Below, one piece after another: positions 14,639-26,100 of a DNA stretch of 64,000 bases (positions are counted from its first letter, which is position 1; every line of letters begins with the position of its first letter). The position numbers and the translations under genes are program-made. Below the pieces are notes generated by a model. The model saw only the letters and a list, made by a program, of their open reading frames with translations. It did no database searches and was not told the origin of the DNA. The DNA is from Malus domestica (lineage: Eukaryota; Streptophyta; Magnoliopsida; Rosales; Rosaceae), in the NCBI RefSeq assembly GCF_042453785.1, contig NC_091666.1, forward strand, positions 23,828,501 through 23,892,500. Reading direction: 5' to 3'.

Positions 14639-16378
14639 CATTAAGGTAAAGATTTTGATTTCCCTGTAACATGTAGGGATTGCTTTCCTAGTTTGTGTGT
14701 ATAGCTCGAATGCTCGATGCTCGAGAGCAGTTTACTGCATCGATGTTACTGGAATACAATGTTATACTCACAAATGAAATTGATTAGCAATGTTAAGGAT
14801 GCCGCTTTCTCATGAATTTGGACCAAGCATTACTAATGAAAAGGATTTGAAAACTTTAAGTTTTAACAATAAAGACAAAATAAAGGGCAAAGTGAATAGT
14901 ACCATGATTGACTTTTTAGTGTAAAATTATGGTTTTTCGTTAAAGTGAACAGTATCGTGGGCTTTTCGTTAAAACTCCCTTTAAATAAAGAAAAACTAAT
15001 GAAAATGATGTGTGCAAAAAGAAGTTTCGTTTGATTCTGAATTTGTCATCTGGTTTGTGCTGAAACCAAATCTCACTACACCCTAAGTGTAGCATCCACG
15101 GATCATGATACAAATTACTTTCCCGTCTTTTATGTAATTCAATGATCATTGCTCATCCAAAGTTTAGATCTTCTGCAAGATATCAACTCCGATCTTATGT
15201 TGTTATTTCGATCACCTGATAGATGCTTTCTGCCAGACTTGTTGGCATGTTATATTCTTCTACTTATTCTGTGTCATGTCATGTCATGTATATGCAGCAA
15301 GACTAAAGAAGGTCCAAGGACAGAAGAGGTAACTGCATCTCGGTAGAGCCTTGACGGCGTATAGTTGATAACAAGTGTGAAGTCGAATAGCCGATGCCCA
15401 ATTGGAGGGTTTTAATGTGAACCGTCTGGTATATATTTACCACATTGAATTGAAAAATGGATGTGTGTTATATTTTCCTATACAGTTCAGATTCTTGTAG
15501 TCATAGATTGATCGTGGTAAGTGTCATCGGAAAGTCCCTCTTTCCGGTGTTGTATCTTCTATCTTCTATGTCAGCAACTCAAAGTTTCTGTTTCCTAACT
15601 AGAATCATCAGCTTAGGTACTCACTTTGTTGCTCCCGGTCTTCTTATTTACAACACCGGGGTTCATTTCCAGATGATAATCGTCGGAGCCGATTGGTAAT
15701 GAAGTCAAGTGTTGCTTGCTATCTTCCCGTTTTCTCTGCTTCATGCTTCGAATTGTGTTCAGTGAGATGAGAAGTCCGGTTTCTCAGGTCCATACCATCG
15801 TTTCTCCGAAACAAACACTAACCGTTGCGCTCGAGTTGTTACATTTATGATGTGAATCGTGATAGTCAATAATAAATATCGGACTGAGAAGAAAATTTTT
15901 GATATGTTTGTCAAAATAAAGTAACCTTCACACTATAACAAGATTAACGTGGATTGAGTAAAACCAAAATAAAATAACTTACTCAAGTTTTTTTCGAGAA
16001 TAAAAAGTTGTCAGATGCTTTCATACCTTAGACCAGTAAAATAGTGAACCGTTGTGATGCATAACCGTGCTCAATTGCGCACGGAATAAAAGATTTTTCA
16101 ATGTGATCGGTACACGAAATGATACATCATATGTTACTAAATAAATGGTGAGATATGTGCTAAAATGTTAATAACTTAAAAATTAAAATTTTCTACCATT
16201 TCTATTAAAGTACATGATGTACCACTTCCCGTCCAACTAAAAATTTCTGTTTTTTGACAGCACCCCCAAATCCACAAGAACTCGGAGGCGCAGAGTGACA
16301 CAGGGCTTCCCCAATTAAGCAAAAAAGAAGATAACTTTTCATAGATTTTCTGCGCCACAACCGAAAATTGAATTAAAA
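14639..16378. other. intergenic stretch with one dispersed repeat copy
   Basis: Probable 3' UTR of the small plastid protein, then a copy of the window's dispersed ACTAATGAAAA...CGTTAAAACTCCC repeat (about 14831-14986), then AT-rich DNA leading into the KELP promoter. No other gene is supportable. Confidence 0.5.
14831..14986 (+). repeat. dispersed short repeat family, copy 1
   Basis: About 155 bases. It shares ordered blocks (ACTAATGAAAA, GAAAACTT, AAGTTTTAAC, AATAGTACCATGATTGACTT, TTTAGTGTAAAA, CGTTAAAGTGAACAGTA, TTTTCGTTAAAACTCCC) with copies near 21.95-22.11 kb (opposite strand) and 55.12-55.28 kb. No coding capacity; probably a MITE or SINE-like family. Confidence 0.75.
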
Positions 16379-17820
16379 ATGGAAGCCGAAACCGAGCAGA
16401 AAATCGAGAAAACGGTGCGGAGAATCCTGGAGGAATCGAACATGGACGAGATGACGGAGTTCAAGATTCGGAAGCAGGCCTCCGAAGAGCTGGAGCTCGA
16501 CCTCTCCAAGCCCCCCTACAAGGCTTTCGTCAAGCAGGTCGTCCAGTCCTTCCTCGAGGAGCAGCATCAGAAGGAACAAGAAGCAGCGCAGAAGGATGAA
16601 AACCCAGAAGCCGAAGGTGCCCAGGAACGGGAGTACGATGATAACGGCGATCTCGTGATTTGCAGGGTCAGTTTTTTCTGTTTGTTTCCCGAGAAAAGTT
16701 GAATGGAATGTATTTTCTGTGTTGGGTTTTGATTTTTTTGGGTTTTTTGTTTATTGGGTTTTGGTTGTGATATGCAGCTCTCGGCGAAGAGGAAGGTGAC
16801 GCTTCAGGAATTCAGAGGGAAGAATTTGGTGTCGATTAGGGAGTTCTATTTCAAAGATGGGAAAGAGCTTCCTACTGCCAAAGGTGATTTACTTAACTTT
16901 AATCCGATTATTAGCAGCTTCTAATTCTGTGCATTTATATCAGGAAATGATTTGAGTTTGTAGCTGAAATTTCTGCTTATAGAGCTTAATCACAATTCAT
17001 TTGTCTGGATTTGTTGATGGATGATGTTAATGCGACTCGTGATACTGAGTTCCCTGACGTTGTGAATAAGCTTTTGTTACATTGCTGCATTTTGCACAAT
17101 CTGAATCATGAATGTGTTCTTCGGCACATCGAACTTATGACTTAGGTTGTCATCTTGGTAGCAAAGGATTGGTGAGGGATTACGAAGAAAAAGGCTGAGT
17201 ACCAAACAGGTCTTGGTAAACTACAATGCCAATTGCTCTACTTGTTTTCTGCATTGTTGTTTATAGTCGTTGATGGTAGTAGTAGAGTACTGGAGTGGCT
17301 TTCAGTCACTTGTTTCCTTCTATTTTTTATACCCCTCGCTTCCTGACATGAATCGATTATGACGAGAATAGGCTTTTCTGTACTGTAATGTAATAGAAGA
17401 GTAACAGTCCACTTCCTCGGGCTTTCTCTCTTCTCGCTTACCATTGTTTATTCAAAGTGCTTCAGGAGAGACGGCTTCTTTTGGGAAAACTTCAATTAGT
17501 GGCCTAAGACATACAAGGTCATGGATGGTTACGGCTTTTTAATGCAATTTCATGTTTCTGAAATTCTTGGTGGCATTACCTTTTGTGTATGCAAGTAGTC
17601 CTTTGTGCCGAAAATTGAGCGCAATATTGCTCGTTTCTATATTTCTTATACTTATGTGTTGGATGTATGGATACCTGTGCTGTCTTTAGTTTACTTACGG
17701 TGGTATGTGTGTAAACTTTTTTCTGCAGGAATAAGCTTGACAGAGGAGCAATGGTCAGTCTTCAAGAAGAATGTACCTGCTATAGAGAAAGCCATTAGTA
17801 AGATGGAGTCAAGAATCTAG
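16379..17820 (+). CDS. KELP: RNA polymerase II transcriptional coactivator KELP (PC4/p15 family)
   Basis: Three exons: 16379-16666, 16778-16883 and 17729-17820, 161 residues, close to the usual length of KELP. Seen: an N-terminal DEK_C-like helical region (about residues 3-60, TEQKIEKTVRRILEESNMDEM), an acidic and glutamine-rich linker, and a C-terminal PC4 single-stranded-DNA-binding domain (about 88-155) with ICRLSAKRKVTLQEFRGK and VSIREFYFKDGKELPTAKGI, ending in the WSVFKKNVPAIEKAI helix. Members act in the nucleus as coactivators bridging activators and the general transcription machinery. The start is the first ATG, preceded by an A-rich leader. Intron 2 (16884-17728) is long and shows nothing else. 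Its closeness to the SKIP8-like gene matches the Arabidopsis order as I recall it. Confidence 0.93.
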
Positions 17821-18511
17821 TGAGAATATCATCTCAAAATATCGAAATGTCTTCATCCTTTTGAATTTTATTTACGTTGTTGGTTGTAATGAAATGACTT
17901 GGCTGGGCTTTGGGGCTTCAAATTGGTCATTTGATGTCGGAATACGTTGTTTAGAACTCGAATACTGCTGTCATGTTTCTAATTAGCCCTTAATGTTACG
18001 AAAATAACCTGCTGTGTTCTCTGTTATCTGCCGAAAGTTCGTAGTTGACCCCCTGAAACCCCAAATTGGTTGTCCTGGCTGATGTGGATGATTGAAAGAG
18101 TGTTGTTGAATTGGTCCTAGTTATCTTCCATGTTTAATTCAAGCATTCCAACAAGAAAGAACGAGGACGAAAGAAATAAAGCATGAATGGAGGATGTTTA
18201 AATCCTTCATATTTGAAGAGATTCTTGTGTGTGCGTGGAGCATCCGAATCGGCATGAACAAACGGAAACAAAAAACAAGAGAGCGAAACACAGATTCGTC
18301 GAACCGTTTATAAATCCCTTGCCTTCGTCATATGTACAAAAATAAAGTTCACAAGGTAATATAACATAATAACAAACTGATGTCCTTAATCAAGTCTCAA
18401 GTTTTAGAAGTTTTAGCCCTCTAAAACATTTGATTTGCCCTTAAAAATCTGAAAAACATTGGGACAGAGAAACATGATGTTTCAAATGACCCAGCTTTTT
18501 ATATCCCAGGA
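17821..18511. other. gap between convergent KELP and PADRE genes
   Basis: The two 3' ends face each other here. The stretch should hold both 3' UTRs; I see no other gene or repeat. Confidence 0.5.
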
Positions 18512-19273
18512 TCAGTTGGGGGGCACCTTAAACAAGTTGGAGAAGATGGGCTTCCTCCAACCTCCTGCTCCTCCCCAAAGGCTCTTTGTCTGCCTTGGAG
18601 TGCTTGCCCCTGCTCCTTCACTTGCAGCCATCCTCATCGTCTCAATCAGCGCCCCTGCGTCGCCATTTTCGGAAAATAACTCCTCCAGTTGCTTAGTGTC
18701 TATCACCAGCTTCACCCTCCAAACCCCGTCGCCACCAGACGGCAGCACCTCAAGAGCCGACGACCCTTTCGCCAAATTCTCCACGAAATCTGATCCTGCA
18801 CAAAATGACTTCTTCACAGGCTCAGCTTCAGCAGCCTCCATGACTTCAACTTCTGATCCTGCTCCAAATGACTTCTTCACAGACTCAGCTTCTGCAGCCT
18901 TCTCCAGGACTTCAACTCCAAGATTTGATGACCAGTTTGCCGAATTCTCCACGAAATCCGGTAGTGCACCAAATGACTTCTTCACAGGCTCAGCTTCTGC
19001 AGCCTCTGGTTTCTCAGCAACCCCATGTTCGCAAACCAGTGGCTGTGGCTTCAGCGGAAGAAGATAGTACTGGCCACTAATTAGGGTTTCTTGGTCAGAC
19101 ATTGGCAAGGAGGCCTTGCCCTGTTGGAAAATGCCATAGCCTGGAAAACCAGTGAGGATTTCAGCAGCTAGTTTAGGGCCTTTAAATTCTAGGATAGCCC
19201 CAGAATCTGTAAGAACCCTAATAGATTTAGGACACTCCCCAGAGGTTCCTGTGAGTGATGAACAGTTCCCCAT
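18512..19273 (-). CDS. PADRE (DUF4228) protein with predicted N-myristoylation
   Basis: Single-exon gene of 253 residues on the minus strand. The start MGNCSS is a classic N-myristoylation plus palmitoylation signal, which fixes the start and predicts membrane attachment. Residues 1-80 fit the PADRE N-terminus (IRVLTDSGAILEFKGPKLAAEIL, FPGYGIFQ, the conserved L..GQYYLLPL). Residues 90-159 contain three copies of a short repeat, AAEAEPVKKSFGA-like, at 90-103, 126-138 and 146-159, an unusual expansion of the normally variable middle. The C-terminus has WRVKLVIDTKQLEELFSENG and a final GWRKPIFSNLFKV, the family's usual tail. Known: PADRE proteins are plant-specific and respond to pathogen and abiotic stress; the molecular activity is unknown. 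Confidence 0.88.
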   Translation of the reverse strand: MGNCSSLTGTSGECPKSIRVLTDSGAILEFKGPKLAAEILTGFPGYGIFQQGKASLPMSDQETLISGQYYLLPLKPQPLVCEHGVAEKPEAAEAEPVKKSFGALPDFVENSANWSSNLGVEVLEKAAEAESVKKSFGAGSEVEVMEAAEAEPVKKSFCAGSDFVENLAKGSSALEVLPSGGDGVWRVKLVIDTKQLEELFSENGDAGALIETMRMAASEGAGASTPRQTKSLWGGAGGWRKPIFSNLFKVPPN

Positions 19274-20249
19274 TGTGAAATAATTTTCCCACCTGTGGTC
19301 ACAATTTCAGTGCCCACATATATTTAAGGTTTTGGAATCTTTTGGCAAAATATTAATGGGCAGACACTGGATGGAGGTTTGTCAGAAGAGATACAGATTG
19401 TGTTTCCTTTCAAAATATGTAAATGGCTGCATGTGAAATTTTGAACCGTTGGGATAATTATTTTACGGTCAAATTTTGAGTTGATCCAAGGCAAAGGAAT
19501 AGAATAAGAGGTAGATTCGTGAGTTAAAATAATAGTAGGAAATACGGCAGTTGGAAGAAGAAGACTGGATTCAAAATTTGAGTGGGTAGGGGATTTGTAT
19601 TTGCCTGTAAAATTTTAGGTGATTGATGTTCCAAATATCTTAAAGTATTAAGTAGGCATCTATTGAATTAGGTCTTCAATTTTGAAAAATATGTTCAATG
19701 TATCAGTGTCACGGGTTGTATAGCGCATACCATTAGCTAAACTTTGGTGTAAATCTTCACAGGGAAAATAGGAAAAAGTTAATAGGTATTTCGACAAGTT
19801 AAAGTGAAGTTTTGATCTAACTAACAGGAGGAAGGGATCAAATTCGAGACTTCGGATGAAAAGGTGAATACTCTAAACTAACTGCATGTAAGCACTTTTG
19901 TACAGAGATAAGATTTGTTATAAGAGTTCCCCAAGTAATTGGACCAACAACACAATCAAATAAAGGCATTTAAACTCGTGACTTTGACTTATGCTCAATA
20001 TTAATGGAGATAAATAATGTGGGTGTAGCTATATTAGCTAGATCGCTATCCCTATGCAGAGTTAGAATCTTCTTTTTTACAATGATAATAGTTTCCAGTA
20101 AAATATCATATAACTAAGGTTATTGAATCTTATCGCAGTTGTGGTACGCATGCAAAGGAAAAAGAACACACTGCGATGGCTAGACATATTTGAATGCAAC
20201 TACATCATAAAAGTTGTCACTCATTGAACCCACGTACATGGAGATATAA
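19274..20249. other. 5' flank of the PADRE gene; start of duplicated unit
   Basis: The stretch 19420-19900 matches 28870-29300 over several hundred bases (for example TTGATCCAAGGCAAAGGAAT, GAAGACTGGATTCAAAA, GGGATTTGTATTTGCCTG), showing that the thionin-like duplication unit begins here next to the PADRE promoter. No gene seen. Confidence 0.65.
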
Positions 20250-20860
20250 TTATGATGTCTGCAATATTATTTGTTCCATCAATTCTGTGTATACATGGGA
20301 CCTCTTGTAAATATTTTCCACATTGCAGTATTTGTTTGAGCAGTGATCCACGCACCTTCCCATTTTTGTTTTGTCTGCATGTCACGAAGAGAAAACATAA
20401 ACATATTCATCTTAGTTTTCATGTTTCAAAATTTTAACACTTGCGAGATTCGAGGATTGATCGAACGCTCTCGATCATTGCTCAATAGTTATTGAGAGGA
20501 TTCGATCAGTGTTCGAGATGGGCCTTGTGTTTTAAAATAAAGCGGAGTAAAGCATGCAAATGGGGTAGTACGTACCAGAGTGGTATTTGGCACAGTGGTG
20601 AAGCGAACAACCAAGTTTGCAGTAGATAGTCTGATCACTCACAGTTGGAGCCTCAGCCGTTTCACACATATTGTAACATTTTTCGACGCATTCTGCAGTG
20701 AGAGACAAACCGCAATGTCGAATGCACCTTTCGAGACATTTTCTGTCCACTGCGATTGCAGGCCTGGTGTTATTAAGTGAAAGATTATCATCATAATCAC
20801 CACAGAGCTGGCATGGGCGACGAAATTCAACTTCCTTTTTTTAGTTTCTAACTCAACAGT
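20250..20860 (-). pseudogene. thionin-like gene, copy A (broken)
   Basis: Related to the whole copies at 31.25-31.87 kb and 42.38-43.09 kb in sequence, strand and two-exon layout. Traces of the signal peptide, the cysteine-rich domain (CIRHCGLS, YCKLGCSLHHC) and a second exon (MGRCVDHCSNKYC) are present, but the copy looks broken, with about two breaks, and is treated as a fossil. Moderately diverged from copy B. Confidence 0.75.
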
Positions 20861-21021
20861 CGATATTTGACAGTGTACCCTAATTTGGAACAGTTTAATT
20901 GTGTGCCAATCCAGAAGCTTATACAGGAACACCTTTACATAGGTCTCGTTGTCTTGATAATTTGTAATTCTAATGCCATTGAATTATATATATGTATACA
21001 AGAAGCTACATATAATTACAT

Positions 21022-21728
21022 GAGTAATGCTATTCTTATCATAATTTTATATCACATTTCTTTACCATCTTAAGTGACATATGAGTTGGACAAGTCACAT
21101 CATTTAATTTCAATTTTCTTATAAATTAAAACACTTAAATAAGGAAAATTGTAGACTTCAAGATCTCCCTTTGGTGTTATAATTGGGTATGAACCCTAAT
21201 CCGATAGACAAATTTGATTTTGACTCCTAATTTGCATGACAGCTAATAGGCGTTACTTAATGAAATAATCAGATGAAATCCTTCTTTTAAACCACTAAAA
21301 AAATATTTTGAAAAGAAAACAAAAAAAAGTTCACGAGATGAACAACCATGGAATATGAATGAAGATTGGAGACAAAACTTGAAGGGGAATGAGGATTGGG
21401 GCTACGGGGAATGATTCTGGAGATAGAAATCAATGGTGATTGTGGTATACGATTAAATTCTATAAAATTTGACCATAATCATGAAAATCAACATAAATCA
21501 ATAAAAAAACTGGCGTGAAAAAAAAAGGGGGGAAGGAAGAAGAAGCAGAATGGAATGGGGAAGGAAGAAGGAGACTCATCCTATACCACAATCATCATTT
21601 AATTAACAATCTCTTTATTAATTATTGATTAACATTTTAAAATTAAATGCTAATTAATTTAGCACATCATATGCACCTAAGGTGATATACAATTGTGGTA
21701 CAAAAATATGGTAAGAATAACATTATTG
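21022..21728. mobile_element. Mutator-like MITE with 9-bp target duplication
   Basis: About 707 bases flanked by the 9-base direct repeat TAATTACAT (21013-21021 and 21729-21737). The ends are inverted repeats: left GAGTAATGCTATTCTTATC, right complement CAATAATGTTATTCTTACC, with further matches inward for about 60 bases. It has no coding capacity. The 9-base duplication and TIRs fit the Mutator superfamily. It is inserted in the upstream region of thionin-like copy A; the uninterrupted sequence is seen upstream of copy B. Confidence 0.82.
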
Positions 21729-21939
21729 TAATTACATATTAACAGACATATTTAATTTAATTCAGGTAACATGTGTATGTATCCTAAGCCTGATTAGGTA
21801 TATGTAAATAAATTTATTTTGAAATTCGTAGTAACATCTTTGAATAATTTTTTTTGTTAAATGCTAAGAAGATAATAATTTTTGCACCACACCAACTTGT
21901 ATGACAGTGTGTGAACATGCCCGTTGACTATACAAATTT

Positions 21940-22107
21940 AATAAGGGAGTCTTAACGAAACATTCTTAGTACTGTTCATTTTTAACGTTAAAGACATTTT
22001 TACTCTAAAAAGTCACTTATGGTACTACTCACTTACAACACCTTTTTGTCCTTTTGGTTAAAACTTAAGGTTTTCAAGTCATTTTTATTAGTTTTCCTAT
22101 TTAATAA
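21940..22107 (-). repeat. dispersed short repeat family, copy 2
   Basis: Reverse-oriented copy of the family at 14831-14986: reading on + it begins GGGAGTCTTAACGAAAC and ends TTTTTATTAGTTTTCC, the complements of the 3' and 5' ends of copy 1. Non-coding. Confidence 0.72.
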
Positions 22108-22370
22108 ACCACTTGTTGTGATATATACAGGACAGTAATCAGTAACATTTGTCTGGGGTTTTTAGAAACAATATTGGTTTAGATTTAGTTTTATGTCATT
22201 TAATTTCTCCATGTTTTATTGATAGTTAGGAAGATGAGTTTCAAAAAGAGGACCTCATAATGAGCTAGTAATAATGTGATTTAAATTCACGTTTGGCGAG
22301 AATTGAACTTATAATCTCTCACTTAAAGTGAAGAAGAATATTATTAGACCGTAGTAGCGAAAAAAATGAA

Positions 22371-23036
22371 TTTTTTTTTTTTAGTTGAAACGATAGCAAC
22401 TTTAGTAGAATTAAGAAGATGTCATACAATCACCCAAGAGGGTACCCTGGATTAAATCCGGAGGGTCCTCGAACCAATGAAAATTAGAAGGAAAATTTAA
22501 GGCCAACTTGGCCATTCTATGGGCTGCACCATTGGCGGAACGACTAATATGACTAAATTTAGAAGACCCAAAACACCTCAGGTACTCCTGAACATCCTCC
22601 AACAATAAATCTGAAGAGGAGGACCCTCGTTTCAAACTCCCCACCCCCTGAACAACCTGCAAGGCGTCACACTCTAAACTAATGCACTGCACATTTCGTT
22701 GGAGAGCCCAGTGAAGACCTTCTCTAGCCGCCATTAATTCAACCGTATAGGGGTTATTGACATGGGTAATTCGACGAACGAACCTCCAGCATAGCTACGG
22801 ACTTCGTCCCGAAATACCACACCAATTCCCCCCACCTCAGAAGCAGCACGAAAAGCACCATCCACGTTTACTTTAACCCAACCTGCAGGAGGAGGAAACC
22901 AACGGGACTGCAAAGGCATAAGTTGATTATGAGATAAACGCTGAACATGTGCATAGGCCTCCAACTGGAGATTCACAGTATAGCTGACCAGAACCGGGTT
23001 CTCAATCCTGCCATCCCACAAAAGAGCATTCCTGGC
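22371..23036 (-). mobile_element. 3' end of an L1-type LINE with RNase H-like domain
   Basis: On the minus strand this encodes the RNase H-like domain common at the 3' end of plant L1 LINEs. The first part has WVKVNVDGAFRA and GIGVVFRD; the second has VELMAAREGLHWAL, LECDALQVVQ and SRSANGAAHRMAKLA. The two parts are in different frames, so one frameshift separates them near 22.74-22.79 kb. A poly(A) tail (T-run at about 22371-22382 on +) follows the stop. The catalytic Asp in NVDGA and the Asp in ECDA are present. It is 5' truncated, and I could not see a target-site duplication. Confidence 0.8.
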
Positions 23037-23199
23037 ACCAAGTAATTAGTTAATGTTTATTTAATTTTTTTTTTCAAACAATTGATTATCTTAGATTAAA
23101 TGTTAGGTTAGCTACTGACGGAGTTTGAATCCACTTTATTTAATTTAATTCACCAATTATAATAACCAAAAATAATATCAAAAGAATCACCTGGTATTG

Positions 23200-26100
23200 T
23201 GTTGGAAGCTAACCAGCTCCTGGAGTCGGGGAGTCGAAGGCAGCAAGATACTCCCGAGCAAAAGGATGTCATCTGCATCGAAGAAGAAGAAAAAGAATGA
23301 AGGGTTCTAGTCTCCAACGGCTAGTTTTGTTTTTAAATGTTTGTGTAAGTGTGTGAGTGACAAGTGTACACTCCAGATTAAATCACTTAACCCCAAATGA
23401 AGGGTTAGGATGTAATCTGGAGTAGTAAGGCTTAATGGTTGTTAAAGCCTCTTGTCAATCACCTTTTTAGATAAGTATGGGTGATGGAAATGCACCATAC
23501 TCTTGTGTAATGTTCACACTACTTATTCAATCAAGTCTGCTGCATTATTAGCACAGCAGAAATCAATCTCCAAGTTCTTTTTCAATTCTCTACTATCCTA
23601 CCCAAGAAACCGATTCAAACACTCAATCAAAAACACAAAATAAACAAATTTTATCATGGCCTCAGAGCTTTGTTACTGATCTTACAACTTTCGGGGCGTA
23701 ATCTGTGCAAGATAAGATCTTTGGGAGCACCAACGTAGTGTCTTCTATAACAACAATCAACAAACAATTCTGGAAATGAAAGGATCCAGCAGTAGCAGTG
23801 AGCTAAAAGCTCCAGTCTTTGATGGGGAGAATTATGATTTTTGGAGAATAAGAATGACAACCATTTTCAAATCCTATGATCTATGGGATATGGTTCAACA
23901 TGGGTATGAACTACCTGAGATGGAGATCAATGCTCTAGAGGAGGATCTCACAGAAACACAACTCAAAACACTGAAGCAGAATCGGATGGAGGATGCTAGA
24001 GCACTTGGAATCATTCAAGGTGTTGTCTCAGACACCATTTTTCCGAGGATAGCAAATGAAGAGACTGCAAAGGGAGCTTGGGAAGTTTTACAGCAAGAAT
24101 ACAGAGGAGACACCAAAGTTAGAAAGGTAAAACTTCAGTCCCTTAGAAGAGATTTTGAGTATACAAGAATGAGGGAAAATGAGCTGTTAAAAGACTACTT
24201 CACTAGGCTGTTTGATGTTGTAAACAAGATGAAAACATATGGTGAGGAACTGCCTAATGAAAGAATTGTCCAAAAACTGTTGATTAGTTTGACTAAACCC
24301 TATGATTCAATAGTGAGTGTTATAGAAGAAACCAAAGACATTGAAACTCTCAGTGTACAAGATGTGATGGCATCCTTAAGAGCTTTTGATCAAAGGCTCG
24401 AGAGGCATGCTGACTCTGCACCTGAGAAAGCCTTTCAAACACTCAATGTTGGATCTAGTAGTCAAGCCAGTGCAAGCAATTAGAAACCACAGTGGAAGGG
24501 CAAAAGCAAGAAATGGGAAGGAAAAGGGTATCACAACTCAAGACCTAACCAAGGCAGCAACACCAATGTAGGTCCAAGAACCAAGCAACAATGCAAGCAC
24601 TGTGATAAATTCCACCTTGGAGAGTGTTGGTTCAAGGACAAGCCTAGATGCCACAAATGCAACAGGTTTGGGCACATTATGAAGGACTGCAGATCAAAGA
24701 ATGTGCAATAAGTAAACTGTGCAAATCAAGTGGAAGAAGAAGCAAATGTGTTCTGTGCTTTCAATGCAAAAATGGAGAGAAACAATGAAGTGTGGTACAT
24801 TGACAGTGGCTGCAGCAACCACATGACTGCACATGAGTCTTTACTTATTGACATCGACACAAACTTCACTGGAAAAGTGAAAATGGGAGATGGAAACATT
24901 GTCAAAGCCACTGGAAGAGGAACTCTGGTTATCAACACCAAGAAAGGAAGAAGATGTATAAGGGAGGTGATGCTAGTGCCTGGATTGGATGAGAATCTAC
25001 TTAGTGTGGGTCAAATGATGGAGCATGGCTATTTCCTACTCTTTGGGGGAACTGTGGTTGAGATCTATGATGACAGATCCCTATCAAACTTGGTGACCAA
25101 AGTGGAAGTGAAAAACAGAAGCTTTCCACTTGTACTGAAGTACTTAGAAGAAGTGGCAAAGAAAGCAAGTGTGACAAGTTCTATGAAACTATGGCACAAG
25201 AGACTTGGTCATTTAAACATGACAAGCTTACAAAATCTGCAAAAGGATGAAATGGTGCAAGGTATACCAAAAATGGATCAATGCAATGAAATCTGTGAAG
25301 GGTGTGTGTTTGGCAAGCATCACAGAGATTCATTTGAAGTTGGAAAGGCTTGGAGGGCAACAAAGCCACTCGAATTGATTCACTCAGATGTGTGTGGACC
25401 AATGAGAACAACAACAATCAGTGGAAACAGGTATTTCCTAACCTTCATTGATGATTATTCACGGATGTGTTGGGTGTATTTCATGAGGTTCAAGTCTGAG
25501 GTATTCACAATATTCAAGAAGTTTAAGGCAATGGTGGAATTGCAAAGTGGATACCAAATCAAAAGACTAAGAAGTGATAGGGGAGGTGAGTACACCTCAC
25601 ATGAGTTCAATGTATTTTGTGAAGATGTAGGGTTGGAGAAGCAACTCACTGTGGCATATTCACCACAACAGAATGGGATTGCAGAAAGGAAGAATAGGAC
25701 TATAGTCGAAATGGCTAAGTCTATGATGCATGAGAAGAACATGCCTTATAAATTTTGGGGTGAAGCTGTGAACACCTCAGTGTATCTATTGAATAGGTGT
25801 CCTACTAAGGCATTGGAGAAGAAGACTCCATTTGAAGTGTTCAGTGGAAGGAAGCCTTATGTGAAGCATCTGAGAGTGTTTGGCTCAGTGTGCTACAATC
25901 TCATCCCTCATTAACTAAGGCACAAGTTGGAGAAATCAAGTAACAAGGGTGTTTTTGTAGGCTATGGTACCAGTGAGAAAGGATACAGAGTTTATAATGT
26001 GTTGAGTCAAAAGATAATCCTATCAAGGGATGTTATCTTTGATGAAGACTCAATGTGGAACTGGGATACAATGGTAGAGGAAAAGGACAGTGTCTCTCTA

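Noticed and set aside
18459-19067. Plus-strand open frame of about 200 codons
   Set aside because: Antisense to the PADRE gene; S/T/P-rich composition mirrors its repeats.
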